DNA of 64,000 nt from Chryseobacterium edaphi (GCF_025628985.1 NZ_JAOTEM010000001.1:1-64000); one strand, 5' to 3'. Positions 8,722 through 18,539 are shown, counted from the stretch's first letter. Numbers and translations are program-made. The notes: generated by a model from the sequence alone, not told the origin.

Positions 8722-9531
8722 ATGATTAAAAATTTATCTATTAAGCTTTTTGTAAGCTTATCAATCGCAGGTTGTATATCAACTTATGGTCAGTGTGCTC
8801 CGGTGAGCGAATTTTCGGAAAACTTTGATGCTTTGTTTTGCTGTAATATGGGAGTAGTTCCACCGTGTTGGGACAGCTATGTTACACAAGATGGTGGAAA
8901 TCAGATAATCTCAAATACTGCTCCCGCATCAAGTCCCCGAAATGTTTATCAGATTGGCTATAATAAGGTATCAATCGTTATAATGCCTCCTCTTTCAAAT
9001 ATAAATGCAGGTACGCATCATTTCAAATTCAAGGCAAGAGTTAATCCTGGGTCAGCTCCGGGTTTCTTGGAATTTGGTTACATTACCGATGTAGCAAATA
9101 TATCAACATTCGTTGTTTTGCAACCTATTATAATTTCTAATGGAACTTATAACAGTACATCTGAAAGAACTTTTGATGTACCAACAACTGTTCCTGCAAA
9201 TGCAAGATTAGCAATAAGAAATCCAGGAGCAACTTTTGTAGGTCATTATTGGGATGACGCAATTTGGGAGCCTAAATCAAATTTGGGAACAGATGAAATC
9301 AAAATTGATAACGTTAAGATTTATCCGAATCCATTTAAAGATGCTATTAATATTTCAGGTGTAAAAAATGCTGAAGTTTTAAAAGTAACTGATGTTTCAG
9401 GGAGGGTAATAAAAACAATCGTAAAGCCTTCTTCGGAAATCAATTTAAGTGATTTGAAATCAGGAGTTTATTTTCTGACCATCCAATTGAAAGGTGAAAA
9501 AGTTCAAACATTTAAAGTGATTAAAGAGTAA
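8722..9531 (+). CDS. Secreted T9SS cargo protein of unknown function
   Basis: A 269-residue protein with a signal peptide (to about CISTYGQ), a mid-section resembling a jelly-roll/MAM-like carbohydrate- or cell-surface-binding domain (FSENFDAL ... CWDSYV, then HHFKFKARVNPGSAPG), and a clear type A T9SS sorting tail (IYPNPFKDAINISG ... LKSGVYFLTI). No catalytic motif was recognised. It has its own upstream region: the 277 bases before it are very AT-rich (many A/T runs) and hold no gene. Function beyond secretion is unknown; adhesion is a guess. Confidence 0.75.
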   Translation: MIKNLSIKLFVSLSIAGCISTYGQCAPVSEFSENFDALFCCNMGVVPPCWDSYVTQDGGNQIISNTAPASSPRNVYQIGYNKVSIVIMPPLSNINAGTHHFKFKARVNPGSAPGFLEFGYITDVANISTFVVLQPIIISNGTYNSTSERTFDVPTTVPANARLAIRNPGATFVGHYWDDAIWEPKSNLGTDEIKIDNVKIYPNPFKDAINISGVKNAEVLKVTDVSGRVIKTIVKPSSEINLSDLKSGVYFLTIQLKGEKVQTFKVIKE

Positions 9532-9558
9532 ATTTCTATAGTGGATATCTCTAAACAA

Positions 9559-9589
9559 AAAAAGTCAATACATTTCGTATTGACTTTTT
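9559..9589. terminator. Bidirectional intrinsic terminator
   Basis: Arms aaaaagtcaatac (9559-9571) and gtattgacttttt (9577-9589) with a 5-base loop, between two convergent genes. The flanking A and T runs let it work on both strands. Confidence 0.85.
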
Positions 9590-9608
9590 ATATTCAAATC
9601 TTTTAAGA

Positions 9609-10136
9609 TTATTTTTTCATTCCCGGAGGATAGTTTGCCATAATTTCCGCAATAATCTGAGGAATTTGTTTTTGCTTAGCTTGAGGTCTGTCAACAGAAA
9701 TTCCGCTTCCTATACCTTGCCAAACCAATTTGTTTGTTTTAAAATCAATCAAATCTACGATGATAGCACCTTCATTATAATTACTAGACCAAGTTCTGTT
9801 CATACCGATTCCCCATCCGAAACCGCCTCCCCATCCCCACATTCCGCCAGGATTGGATGTTGTGATATCAGTTACTTTTTTGTGATTGGCTTTTACATTA
9901 ACGATTAAATCAGGATTTTCACCGGATTGAAGACCTTTTGACTGAAGTTGTTTCGAAAGTTCGTTCAAAACTCTGTCTTTATCAATGTCATTCAGCTTCA
10001 GATCGTCAATTCTTATTTTATATGTTTTATAAGAAGTGAAATTTGCAGTTTCTGCATAATCTGAGCGTACTTTAAATGGACTGCAAGAAGATAAACCTAA
10101 AGTTGCTGCCAGTAAAATAAAAATATATTTCTTCAT
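9609..10136 (-). CDS. DUF4136 lipoprotein
   Basis: A 175-residue lipoprotein with signal LLAATLGLSSC (lipid Cys18) and a DUF4136 domain: early Y-x-T-F/Y pattern (TSYKTYKI), a D-P-D-L-like NPDLIVNV strand, a Gly/Trp-rich loop, and a strand reading EGAIIVDLIDFKTNKLVWQG, which is the hallmark of the family. Members are envelope lipoproteins of unknown function. It lies one base upstream-adjacent of the DUF5522 gene on the minus strand, so the two are probably cotranscribed (DUF5522 gene first). Confidence 0.85.
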   Translation of the reverse strand: MKKYIFILLAATLGLSSCSPFKVRSDYAETANFTSYKTYKIRIDDLKLNDIDKDRVLNELSKQLQSKGLQSGENPDLIVNVKANHKKVTDITTSNPGGMWGWGGGFGWGIGMNRTWSSNYNEGAIIVDLIDFKTNKLVWQGIGSGISVDRPQAKQKQIPQIIAEIMANYPPGMKK

Positions 10137-10137
10137 T

Positions 10138-10323
<186 letters not shown>

Positions 10324-10351
10324 TTAAATCAAAACTTTTATATTTGTTATC

Positions 10352-10681
10352 ATGATAATTGTGTGCCAAAAGCTCCTCAAAAATACAAAAATAAATGGCA
10401 TTACGCTTTATCCTTTTGTTTTCATCAAAAATCCTGAAGATAAGAAGAATAGAGTGCTCATCAACCATGAAAAAATCCATCTGAGACAGCAGTTGGAGCT
10501 GCTGATTATTTTCTTTTATCTGGCATATGTTGCAGAATATTATTATCATTTTTTCAGATTAAAAAATCCTCACAAAGCTTATCTCGCTATTTCGTTTGAA
10601 AGAGAAGCTTACGCAAATGAGCACGATCTGAATTATCTTAAAAAAAGAAAATTTTGGGGATTCTGGAAATACTTTAATTAA
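10352..10681 (+). CDS. Small HExxH protein with one hydrophobic helix, unknown function
   Basis: A 109-residue protein divergent from the DUF5522 operon. It carries H39-E-K-I-H43 (HExxH, a zinc-peptidase motif), then a hydrophobic stretch (LLIIFFYLAYVAEYYYHFF, about 50-68) and a downstream acidic segment FEREAYANE (82-90) that could give the third, glutamate, ligand as in gluzincins. The layout is like a minimal core of an M48/M56-type membrane peptidase, without the remaining domains. I cannot name a family. Either a tiny metallopeptidase or a protein that kept the fold only. Confidence 0.6.
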   Translation: MIIVCQKLLKNTKINGITLYPFVFIKNPEDKKNRVLINHEKIHLRQQLELLIIFFYLAYVAEYYYHFFRLKNPHKAYLAISFEREAYANEHDLNYLKKRKFWGFWKYFN

Positions 10682-10710
10682 ATAGAAATTAGAATATAAT
10701 ATAAAGCTTC

Positions 10711-10775
10711 AAAAATTCCGCTCCTTTGGAGGGGTGGCGAAAATTCATAGAATTTTTGACGGGGTGGTTTCAGAA
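10711..10775. repeat. Intergenic repeat, copy A of 'ggaggggtgg' element
   Basis: Sequence reads ...attccgctcctttggagg, then ggtggcgaaaattc and gacggggtggttt. A related but diverged copy lies near 39217-39268. It looks like an intergenic repeat family rather than coding sequence, and this argues against an upstream start at 10734 for the next gene. Confidence 0.45.
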
Positions 10776-10817
10776 GCAACATTAAATAACGCAAAAAAAA
10801 TATCATTTAAAACAAAA

Positions 10818-11726
10818 ATGCTATTACAAATTCCAACAGAACAAATTCCAATTCAGAAAATTGATATTGATAAAAGCGTAAGACTTTTCATCAAAAGAGA
10901 AGATTTCATCCATCCAGAAATTTCTGGGAACAAATATTGGAAACTGTTTTTTAATATTAATAATTATCTTGAAAGTCAACCCGAAAATCCTTTAATCATT
11001 ACATTTGGCGGAGCTTATTCTAATCATATTTCAGCAGTTTCTGCATTAGGGAAATTATCAGAAATTCAAACTTTAGGAATTATACGAGGTGAAGAATTAG
11101 AAAATAAGTGGAGTGATAATCCGACATTAGTTTTCGCTAAACGAAACGGAATGAATCTGAAATTCGTTACCCGTGAAGAATACCGTCACAAAGAAAAACT
11201 GACCGAATTTTTACAGCAGGAATTTCCTGATGCGCTGATCATTCCCGAAGGCGGAACTAATGAAAATGCAGTTGAAGGCATTAAAATGATGCTGAATAAC
11301 GATACAAAAGATTTTGATTATCTTTGCACAGCAGTTGGAACGGGAGGTACAATTGCTGGGATTTCAAGTTTTTGTGAAGAAAATCAGAAAGTTATAGGTT
11401 TTAGTGTTGTTAGTGATGATTCTTTGCAAGACTGGATTTCAGAATTAACCTCTAAAAGAAACTTTCATCTAACCGATGCAGCTTTTGGCGGTTACGGTAA
11501 AATAAATGATGATAACGTTCGTTTTATTAATGATTTTAAAACCAAATATGATATTCCTCTGGAACCGATTTATACGGGAAAAATGATGCAGAAGGTTTTT
11601 GAGATGATTGATGAAAATTATTTTCCTGATGGAAGTAAAATTCTGTGTTTTCATACAGGTGGATTGCAGGGAATTGAAGGAGCTAATTTGCTTTTGGAAA
11701 AACAAAATAGAGATTTAATCAGATAA
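10818..11726 (+). CDS. PLP-dependent enzyme, ACC deaminase/D-cysteine desulfhydrase family
   Basis: A 302-residue fold-type II PLP enzyme. The Schiff-base lysine is in SGNKYWKL (Lys39), followed by ITFGGAYSNH (PLP phosphate/substrate loop), LIIPEGGTNENAVEG, and the Gly-rich AVGTGGTIAG. This matches the 1-aminocyclopropane-1-carboxylate deaminase/D-cysteine desulfhydrase group; in this phylum D-cysteine or a related amino acid is a more likely substrate than ACC. The frame is open back to 10734, but those 28 codons are the intergenic repeat, so ATG 10818 (MLLQIPTEQIPIQ) is chosen. Substrate is not decided by sequence. Confidence 0.85.
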   Translation: MLLQIPTEQIPIQKIDIDKSVRLFIKREDFIHPEISGNKYWKLFFNINNYLESQPENPLIITFGGAYSNHISAVSALGKLSEIQTLGIIRGEELENKWSDNPTLVFAKRNGMNLKFVTREEYRHKEKLTEFLQQEFPDALIIPEGGTNENAVEGIKMMLNNDTKDFDYLCTAVGTGGTIAGISSFCEENQKVIGFSVVSDDSLQDWISELTSKRNFHLTDAAFGGYGKINDDNVRFINDFKTKYDIPLEPIYTGKMMQKVFEMIDENYFPDGSKILCFHTGGLQGIEGANLLLEKQNRDLIR

Positions 11727-11806
11727 ATTTAAATATGAACTGGTCATTTAATTATTAATAAATAGTTTTATGAGTGTTCATTTAATAGTTCTTAAAAAAT
11801 AGAAAC

Positions 11807-12859
11807 ATGAAAAGACTTTTCTTACTAATAAGCCTTTTAGTTTTATCAAAATTCTCAGCTCAAACATGGGCTACTGAAGATCAATACATCCAAAAATTTG
11901 CACAATATGCGGTTGAAGAAATGGAAAAATATAAAATTCCGGCTTCAATTACTCTTGCACAGGGACTTTTGGAAACCGGTGGTGGACAAAGTATATTGGC
12001 TCAGCAAGGTAAAAACCATTTCGGTATAAAATGTAAAGAAGACTGGACGGGGAAAACCATGAAGCATACCGACGACGCTCCCAATGAATGTTTCCGTGTG
12101 TATGATGACCCGAAACAATCGTATGAAGATCACTCGATTTTCTTAGCAACCCGAAAATATTACACCAATCTTTTCAATCTTGATATGAAAGATTACAAAG
12201 CTTGGGCGCATGGATTGAAAAAAGCGGGTTATGCAACAAATCCAAGATATGCATCAATTCTTATCGGTAAAATCGAAAGATATAAATTGTATGAATTTGA
12301 TGAAGTAAATTCTAAAGAAGTTCTGTACGCAGTTCTGAAAAAATATCCTGATCTGAAAGATGACCGATCTTTCATGGCTCAACTGGAACCATCGAAAAAA
12401 GTAAAAAGCGAACCGGTAACCTTAAAAGTTCCTTACAAAGCGACTTCATATGCTCAACAGCAAAAAAGGGTAGAACGAATAAAATCAAAAGCAGAGGTTC
12501 TTAATTCTATTTTAATTAAAAGTCATCCAAACGGTGGTTTAAAATATATTGTGATTCCTGAAGATACAAACGTTCAGTTTATTGCTAATAAATTTAAAAT
12601 CAGCGACAGCAAAATAACAAAGTGGAATGATCTTCAATCTGACGTTCTGAGAAAAGATGATATTGTATTTTTAGAATCAAAAAATTCTGAAGGAAATACA
12701 CCAACTTACAAAGCAGAATTTGGTGAAGATATGCACGATATTGCCCAAAAATTCGGAGTAAAACTTAATAAATTGTACGCAAAAAACAGAATGGATGAAG
12801 GTCAGAAACCTTCTGTCGGACAATTGATTTATCTGATTGATAAAAAACCTAGAAACTAA
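11807..12859 (+). CDS. Secreted GH73 glucosaminidase with LysM-like C-terminus
   Basis: A 350-residue exported protein: signal peptide ending KFSAQ, then a GH73 (FlgJ-type mannosyl-glycoprotein endo-beta-N-acetylglucosaminidase) domain with catalytic Glu56 in [15 protein letters not shown], and the closing [12 protein letters not shown] motif. Two LysM-like modules follow (about 240-290 and 296-345). It would hydrolyse GlcNAc linkages of peptidoglycan during growth or division. hemL follows it across a 94-base gap that holds an imperfect inverted repeat. Confidence 0.88.
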   Translation: MKRLFLLISLLVLSKFSAQTWATEDQYIQKFAQYAVEEMEKYKIPASITLAQGLLETGGGQSILAQQGKNHFGIKCKEDWTGKTMKHTDDAPNECFRVYDDPKQSYEDHSIFLATRKYYTNLFNLDMKDYKAWAHGLKKAGYATNPRYASILIGKIERYKLYEFDEVNSKEVLYAVLKKYPDLKDDRSFMAQLEPSKKVKSEPVTLKVPYKATSYAQQQKRVERIKSKAEVLNSILIKSHPNGGLKYIVIPEDTNVQFIANKFKISDSKITKWNDLQSDVLRKDDIVFLESKNSEGNTPTYKAEFGEDMHDIAQKFGVKLNKLYAKNRMDEGQKPSVGQLIYLIDKKPRN

Positions 12860-12861
12860 AA

Positions 12862-12946
12862 TTGGTTGCTGGTTTTTTAGTCGATGGTTGTTAGTTTTAA
12901 TACTGATAATTATTTGCTATCAACCGACAACTGACAACGATCAACT
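12862..12946. repeat. Imperfect inverted repeat between GH73 gene and hemL
   Basis: The left side (ggttgctgg ... gatggttgttagtt) pairs imperfectly with the right side (caaccgacaactgacaac). It is typical of the many short palindromic intergenic elements in this genome type, and could give a hairpin in the transcript. An upstream start of hemL at 12837 would have to be translated through it, which is unlikely. Confidence 0.4.
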
Positions 12947-12953
12947 TACTATA

Positions 12954-14237
12954 ATGAAATACCAAAGAAGTTCAGCTTTATTTGAAGAAGCTTACAAATA
13001 TATTCCGGGAGGAGTAAATTCTCCTGTCCGTGCTTTTAAATCTGTAGGCGGAGTTCCTGTTTTTATGAAATCTGCTAAAGGTGCATATCTTACCGATGCG
13101 GATGATAATATCTACATCGACTACATCAATTCGTGGGGACCTGCAATTTTGGGACATACCCATCCTGAAGTTTTAGAAGAACTGAAAATTCAGGCTGAGA
13201 AAGGTTTTTCTTTTGGAGCACCTACTGAACTGGAAACAGAAATCGCAAAATTTATCACGGAAAATGTTCCGAATATTGATCAGATCAGAATGGTTTCTTC
13301 GGGTACAGAAGCTTGTATGAGTGCTGTAAGATTGGCGAGAGGTTTTACCGGGAGAGATAAAATTGTAAAATTCGAAGGCTGTTATCACGGTCATTCAGAT
13401 TCGTTTCTGATCAAAGCGGGAAGTGGTGCTGCAACGTTTGGAAACCCAAATTCTCCGGGAGTAACCGAAGGAACGGCAAAAGATACTTTGTTGGCAAGAT
13501 ATAATGATTTTGAGCAGGTTCAGGATTTGTTCAGACATAATCAGGGTGAAATTGCTGCTGTAATTATCGAGCCTGTTGCCGGAAATATGGGCTGCGTTTT
13601 ACCTGAAAATAATTTCCTTCAAAATCTAAGAAAAATCTGTGACGAAAATGGAGCTTTATTGATTTTTGATGAAGTAATGACAGGTTTCAGATTGGCTTTT
13701 GGCGGAGCTCAGGAATTGTACAATGTAAAAGCAGATTTGGTAACCTACGGAAAAGTAATCGGTGGAGGTTTGCCAGTCGGTGCTTTCGCCGGACGAAACG
13801 AAATTATGGATCATCTTGCTCCAAAAGGTGCAGTTTACCAAGCCGGAACGTTAAGCGGAAATCCTTTGGCAATGAGAGCAGGTTTAAAAACTTTGCAGCT
13901 TATTAAAAACGCTGAAAATTTCTTTAATAATTTAAATAAAACCACAGAGACATTAGATTTTGAAATCGGAAAAATTTTAAATGAAAAAGGAATCGCTCAT
14001 AAGATCAACAGAAAAGGTTCAATGATGTCAGTGTTTTTCCATATCAACAGAGTTTCAAATTTTGATGAGGCTCAACAGGCAAATCATTCTTTATTCAACA
14101 ATTTCTTCCATCAGTTATTGAAAAGTGGAATCTATCTTCCACCAAGTGGTTACGAAACTTATTTTATCAGTGATGCCATCAAAGAAAAAGAGATTGATAT
14201 GACTTTGGAAGCAGTGAGAAAATTTGAATATTCTTAA
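12954..14237 (+). CDS. hemL: Glutamate-1-semialdehyde 2,1-aminomutase
   Basis: A 427-residue class III aminotransferase-fold enzyme that turns glutamate-1-semialdehyde into 5-aminolevulinate in the C5 heme pathway. Diagnostic features: [13 protein letters not shown] near the N-terminus, SSGTEA (115-120), GCYHGHSD (142-149), [17 protein letters not shown] (238-246) and the PLP lysine Lys267 in [15 protein letters not shown]. Length equals the family norm when started at ATG 12954. The upstream open frame to 12837 is intergenic repeat. A terminator follows directly. Confidence 0.95.
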   Translation: MKYQRSSALFEEAYKYIPGGVNSPVRAFKSVGGVPVFMKSAKGAYLTDADDNIYIDYINSWGPAILGHTHPEVLEELKIQAEKGFSFGAPTELETEIAKFITENVPNIDQIRMVSSGTEACMSAVRLARGFTGRDKIVKFEGCYHGHSDSFLIKAGSGAATFGNPNSPGVTEGTAKDTLLARYNDFEQVQDLFRHNQGEIAAVIIEPVAGNMGCVLPENNFLQNLRKICDENGALLIFDEVMTGFRLAFGGAQELYNVKADLVTYGKVIGGGLPVGAFAGRNEIMDHLAPKGAVYQAGTLSGNPLAMRAGLKTLQLIKNAENFFNNLNKTTETLDFEIGKILNEKGIAHKINRKGSMMSVFFHINRVSNFDEAQQANHSLFNNFFHQLLKSGIYLPPSGYETYFISDAIKEKEIDMTLEAVRKFEYS

Positions 14238-14260
14238 GCTTAATTAATATAAATTCTTGA

Positions 14261-14291
14261 AGGATGAAACGTAAAGTTTCATCCTTTTTTT
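14261..14291 (+). terminator. Intrinsic terminator of hemL
   Basis: Stem aggatgaaac (14261-14270) and gtttcatcct (14276-14285) with loop gtaaa and a run of seven T. Confidence 0.85.
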
Positions 14292-14319
14292 ATAAAAACT
14301 CATCTTATTTTTTGATTGA

Positions 14320-14570
14320 CAAGGTTGGTTGATGATTTGTTTACATCATTGAGATTGTCATTTCGGTCTGAAGGCTTCTGTTTTGGAGTTTTACCCAAAT
14401 CATTACGGTTATTTATCTAAACGTTTCGGTCTTTAACCAAATTTTTATGGTTCAGAACCTAAACCTTTGGGTTCCGGAACCCAAAATTTTACAGTCAATC
14501 ACAGTATTGTTTGGGTTAAGAACCGTTTCATTTGGGTTGATAACCGCAAAGTTTTACTTTTTAACATCAT
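14320..14570. repeat. Degenerate ~21-base tandem repeats with AACC...GGTT symmetry
   Basis: This gene-free stretch (within a 422-base gap) contains at least six loosely repeated units of about 20-22 bases starting with AACC and ending with GGTT plus a few bases: for example aacctaaacctttgggtt, aaccaaatttttatggtt and aaccgtttcatttgggtt. Each unit is itself nearly palindromic. No conserved spacer, so it is not CRISPR. No ORF or promoter was recognised. Function unknown. Confidence 0.55.
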
Positions 14571-14592
14571 TCCTGATAAAAGTGACCCCATA

Positions 14593-14626
14593 TGAAAAAT
14601 CCCTCAGGAAAATTTCCTGAGGGATT
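14593..14626 (-). terminator. Intrinsic terminator of the TonB/lipoprotein operon
   Basis: Near-perfect palindrome: aatccctcaggaaa (14598-14611) against tttcctgagggatt (14613-14626), with a short loop; read on the minus strand it ends in a T tract. It lies 34 bases beyond the stop of the lipoprotein gene. Confidence 0.8.
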
Positions 14627-14659
14627 CAATTTAATATGAAGAAACTAATTACTTAAATT

Positions 14660-15871
14660 TTAGTTCATTGCGTCAGTAGTGTCATAAGAACTTACACCTG
14701 ACCAACCTTTTGCCCAATCTGGTAAAGCAGTACCGCTTCCTGCTCCTAAAGCAGCAGTGTTTTCAGTAAATACTCCAGAGATATCAACAGCAGTTCCTGC
14801 AGTGTTTTTAGCTTTAGATTTAGTTGCAATGTTTACAAATTTCACATTTTTTATGTAAGAAGCACCTTGGAACCAAGCTAAAGTTCTGTCTGTTTCAAAA
14901 TCTAATCCTGTAGAATAATTTGCTAAAACGATGTTATCAAATTTTCCGTTAGATCCAGCTCTTACTTTCAAACCTTGAGATTCTGAACCTCCTGCATTTC
15001 CTAAGAATGTTGCATTAGTGATTGTTGGGTTAGATGCACCGTTTCCGTTTGTAGTGTTTGCATCTGTATCCTGAGTATCAGCTTCAACACCTCTGTTTCC
15101 TGGCTCAGCAGCAGTTTGATATTGTTTTTTTCTAGCTGCATAGATATAGTTTGCAGTACCTTGCCAACCTTCAGTCCAGTCAACACTGTCGTCACCAACT
15201 CCTAATACCAATAAGTGATCTGCATTTACGTTTCCACCGAAGAATTCTACACCATCATCAGCACCATCTACAATCGATACATAAGATACGATCGTTTCGC
15301 TACCAACACCGAATAATGATAAACCGTTGAATTCTTTTTCAGGGTTATATTTGAATCCGCTATCTTTAATTACTACATATTTGATAGAACCAGAGTTATC
15401 TGTTTTGTTTGTTCCACCATAGATAAGTTCTCCTAATTCTGAAGTTGAAGTTCCTGAAGCACTTCTGTTTGAAGGAGCGTTTCCTAAGATTACAATACCT
15501 CCCCAATGTCCTTGTTTGTGAGTAGAACCTTCGAATACTACAGGGCTTGTTGCTGTACCATTCATAAAGATTTTACCTCCTCTCTCTACGATTAAGTAAG
15601 TAGCACCTTCTGAAGCTACTATTCTTGTTCCTGCAGGGATGATCAATGTAGCACCGTTTTCTACATTAAGTTTTCCTTTAAGGTTATATACTTTTGTAGG
15701 ATCTAAAGTTACTGTAGTTCCTGCAGCAATTTTACCTTGAAAATTGTTTGGATCTACTGTAGATACGCTCTCTGTTGTTTCATCATCAGAACTACTACAT
15801 GAGATTGCAGTTGATGAAAATGCTGCCATTAAAGAAAAGCATAAAGTAGCTTTTAAGATTGTCTTTTTCAT
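14660..15871 (-). CDS. Surface beta-helix lipoprotein, partner of TonB receptor
   Basis: A 403-residue lipoprotein: signal ending STAISC (lipid Cys25) followed by SSSDDE, which resembles the lipoprotein export signal (Ser/Asp-rich after the Cys) that sends lipoproteins to the cell surface in Bacteroidota. The mature part is a right-handed parallel beta-helix with repeated G-x-L-x-(V/I) strands and many Asn/Asp turns. Starting 31 bases after the stop of the TonB-dependent receptor gene, it is the second gene of that operon, so the pair probably forms a SusC/D-like, TonB-driven uptake unit, with the beta-helix in place of SusD. The ligand is unknown; the adjacent two-component system hints at phosphate or another limited nutrient. 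Surface location is inferred. Confidence 0.72.
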   Translation of the reverse strand: MKKTILKATLCFSLMAAFSSTAISCSSSDDETTESVSTVDPNNFQGKIAAGTTVTLDPTKVYNLKGKLNVENGATLIIPAGTRIVASEGATYLIVERGGKIFMNGTATSPVVFEGSTHKQGHWGGIVILGNAPSNRSASGTSTSELGELIYGGTNKTDNSGSIKYVVIKDSGFKYNPEKEFNGLSLFGVGSETIVSYVSIVDGADDGVEFFGGNVNADHLLVLGVGDDSVDWTEGWQGTANYIYAARKKQYQTAAEPGNRGVEADTQDTDANTTNGNGASNPTITNATFLGNAGGSESQGLKVRAGSNGKFDNIVLANYSTGLDFETDRTLAWFQGASYIKNVKFVNIATKSKAKNTAGTAVDISGVFTENTAALGAGSGTALPDWAKGWSGVSSYDTTDAMN

Positions 15872-15902
15872 AACTAATTTTTTAGATTTATATTTCTATT
15901 TT

Positions 15903-18377
15903 TTAAAATTTATAAGATAAGCTAAGTCCCACTTGGCGACCTTTTGTATAATCTTTGTGAGTGAAGGTTCCTGACTTGTTTTCCTGTTGTATTCTGAAAT
16001 CAGGATTCAATAGGTTTTTAGCAGAAATTCCGATTCCTATTGTGTTTAAAGTAAAGTTTAAGTTAAGGTCAAGAATATCTCTTGCTTGCTCGTAGAAATT
16101 ACCTCCGTTGTTAGTTCCGATTGAATAAAGGTTTTTCCCGACACGAGAATAAGAAACCACAAAATCTAAACTGTTTACGTTATTCCACTTATAGTTATAT
16201 CCTAAGTTGGCATTTGCAATAAAGTCTGCCACACCCTGAATATCATCTTTTGTCTGACCGCTGAACTGTGCGATTTTTCCGTCGTTTTCTTTTGCTAATT
16301 CTGCTTCGCTTTTTAATTCTTGTTCAGAATGCATATACGTTCCGTTTAAGAATGTATAGATTTTTGAATTGCTCCAAGAATAAATATCTTTTCTGAATTC
16401 TACTTCACCTCCTGCAATGTAACCCCAGTTTGCGATGTTGAAATACGTCATATCACTTGGTGCAGCTGTAGAATACGTAGTTCTTGCAATAGGATTTTGT
16501 ATGTATTTTCCAAATGCTGTAATTGAGATCAACTCACCAGATTTAGGGAAAAGCTCATATTTCAAATCAATATTGTAGTTATCTGAAGGATATAATGATG
16601 CGTTACCATAGTTGTTACTTGTTACATCATAATATGCAATAGGAATAATCTCTTTTGGTTGAGGTAAAGTATATGTTTTTGAGAAAGAGAATCTTAAATT
16701 CTGCTTATCATTAAGGCTGTATTTAGCATTGAATGCAGGTAAGAATTTGTTGTAAGTTTTGTTTTTCTTCTTTACTTCACCATTTGTCAGAACGTCTGTC
16801 CAGGCTGTTTGCATATCAATAAAATCGTAACGTGCACCCAACTGTATTACAAATTTATCTGAGAATGTAACATCTACATTAGCAAGTCCGGATTGTGTAT
16901 TTTGCTTAATTGTATAATAGAATGGTGTGAAAAGTTTATCACTTGGCTGGAAAGTCTGGTAAGTAAACAAACTGTTGTTTCCGGGATTGATGAAACCATC
17001 GATGTTGTTAGGATCTACAGCAGTAATGAAATTAAAGTTCATACCAATCGTTGTATTATCGAATCTTCTGTCTTTGTAAGATCCGTCATATCCAACAGTA
17101 ACTTTCACATTTTCAAAAGTCTTTGTAAGATTTGCGTGTCCTAAAACTGTATTGTCTTTTAATTCGTCAAAATATCTGTGATTATTAATTGCACTTCCTG
17201 CAAGTAAGTTTAGGTTTTGAGCATCAATTGTATTTTGAAGACGATCTGGTCTTTTGCTGTTTAGCATATTGTAGCCTACAGCCCAGTCTGCAGTCCAGGT
17301 ATCTGCAAGTTTGTGAGTTCCGAATAATTGGTTGATCCAAGTATCAGTAAGTTTGTTATCACCTCTGTTGATGATTACATCTCTTGCAACATCATAAGAA
17401 TATCCTTTGTAAATCTTCGCAGACTGAGAAGATGAATGGATGTAATTTGATGTGAAGTTAATTTTGTGGTTGTTGTTGATTTTATACGCTAAGTTGATTA
17501 GTCCGGTAGTATTGGTTTTATAAACCGAACGCTCAACATCTGTATAGTTTTTGTTTGGAGTTCCGTCTGCGAAAAAGAACCCTTCGCTACCTTTACTAAA
17601 TTCATAGCTGTTTTCAAACCCTGCGTAAGCAAATACTGAAAGTTTTCCGAAGCTTATTCCACCTTCGATATTCATGTCAGTATTAAAAGGATTTTTAGCG
17701 TTGTTGAAATTCCATTTAGTAGTAAACGGATATGTTTGATAAGGATTTCCTTTGATATAAGTAGTTTCTTTAAATCCGAAGAAACCAGGACCACCATCCT
17801 GTAATTTGAAATCTTTCTTGTCGTATGTCTGTAAATTGATGCTGCTTCCTAATCCTATCTTAAAATAAGGCTTTCCGGAATGTTCTTTAGATACAATGTT
17901 TACATTTGCTCCTCCAAAATCACCAAGAAACTTCGGGTTGTAAACTTTGTCTAAAGAAATATATTCAACCATCGAAGTTTTAAATATTTCAAGATTGATA
18001 TTTTTAAATTCAGGATCTTCAGACGGAATGGTCAAACCATTAAGAGTTGTACCATTATATCTATCACCTAAACCTCTCACAAATATCTGTCCGCTTCCTT
18101 CTTGTTTTTGTGTTCCTGTAGCTTTTGTTACTGCAGTTGCAGCGTCACCCACACCTTGCTTGGCCAACTGTACTGATCCGACTCTTTCAATAACTTCTAC
18201 AGATTTTTTCTGCATATTGATAAGGTTGGCTTCAGTTCCTTTTTTTGTTGACCCTTTTATAATAACACCTTCAATCTTTTTTTCGTTCTTTACAGTGTCA
18301 TTTTTCTCTTGAGCGTAAAATAAAGTTCCGGATGTTGTAAGGAACAAAACAGCGATACTCAGTTTTCTAAAATTCAT
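15903..18377 (-). CDS. TonB-dependent outer-membrane receptor
   Basis: An 824-residue receptor: signal peptide (ends TLFYAQE), N-terminal plug (about 40-190: GVGDAATAVTKATG, IFVRGLGDRYNGTTLNG) and a long beta-barrel closing with an aromatic C-terminus (LSLSYKF). No carboxypeptidase-like N-terminal extension is seen. It would take up an unknown substrate across the outer membrane using TonB energy. An in-frame codon at 18419 gives 14 extra residues; ATG at 18377 is chosen because a good signal peptide starts there and a promoter-like box lies just upstream. It is first in the operon with the beta-helix lipoprotein and is divergent from the response-regulator gene. Confidence 0.88.
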   Translation of the reverse strand: MNFRKLSIAVLFLTTSGTLFYAQEKNDTVKNEKKIEGVIIKGSTKKGTEANLINMQKKSVEVIERVGSVQLAKQGVGDAATAVTKATGTQKQEGSGQIFVRGLGDRYNGTTLNGLTIPSEDPEFKNINLEIFKTSMVEYISLDKVYNPKFLGDFGGANVNIVSKEHSGKPYFKIGLGSSINLQTYDKKDFKLQDGGPGFFGFKETTYIKGNPYQTYPFTTKWNFNNAKNPFNTDMNIEGGISFGKLSVFAYAGFENSYEFSKGSEGFFFADGTPNKNYTDVERSVYKTNTTGLINLAYKINNNHKINFTSNYIHSSSQSAKIYKGYSYDVARDVIINRGDNKLTDTWINQLFGTHKLADTWTADWAVGYNMLNSKRPDRLQNTIDAQNLNLLAGSAINNHRYFDELKDNTVLGHANLTKTFENVKVTVGYDGSYKDRRFDNTTIGMNFNFITAVDPNNIDGFINPGNNSLFTYQTFQPSDKLFTPFYYTIKQNTQSGLANVDVTFSDKFVIQLGARYDFIDMQTAWTDVLTNGEVKKKNKTYNKFLPAFNAKYSLNDKQNLRFSFSKTYTLPQPKEIIPIAYYDVTSNNYGNASLYPSDNYNIDLKYELFPKSGELISITAFGKYIQNPIARTTYSTAAPSDMTYFNIANWGYIAGGEVEFRKDIYSWSNSKIYTFLNGTYMHSEQELKSEAELAKENDGKIAQFSGQTKDDIQGVADFIANANLGYNYKWNNVNSLDFVVSYSRVGKNLYSIGTNNGGNFYEQARDILDLNLNFTLNTIGIGISAKNLLNPDFRIQQENKSGTFTHKDYTKGRQVGLSLSYKF

Positions 18378-18403
18378 TTCTTTTTTACTAATTACTTTCG
18401 GTG

Positions 18404-18431
18404 CAAAGGAATGAAACAAATGAGCTGCAAA
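18404..18431 (-). promoter_or_regulatory. Candidate promoter of the TonB/lipoprotein operon
   Basis: Minus-strand TTCCTTTG at 18404-18411 resembles the Bacteroidota -7 box TAnnTTTG, with TTTG at 18428-18431 as a weak -33 element at a somewhat short spacing. The box lies 27 bases upstream of the chosen start codon. Confidence 0.35.
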
Positions 18432-18539
18432 TGGTTTAGTTAATTTTAAATATTTCTTAACTAAACATTACGAAATACCCTTTAATATTAAGTTTATGTG
18501 AATGGAAACTAATTATCAATCATGTTGCTTAAATTTTGT

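Noticed and set aside
10734..10817. Upstream start of the PLP enzyme adding 28 residues
   Set aside because: This stretch is the intergenic repeat, and ATG 10818 gives the usual family N-terminus.
12837..12953. Upstream start of hemL
   Set aside because: It overlaps the GH73 gene end and an inverted repeat; family start matches ATG 12954.
14320..14570. CRISPR-like array
   Set aside because: Units are degenerate and contiguous, with no constant repeat or regular spacers, and no cas genes.
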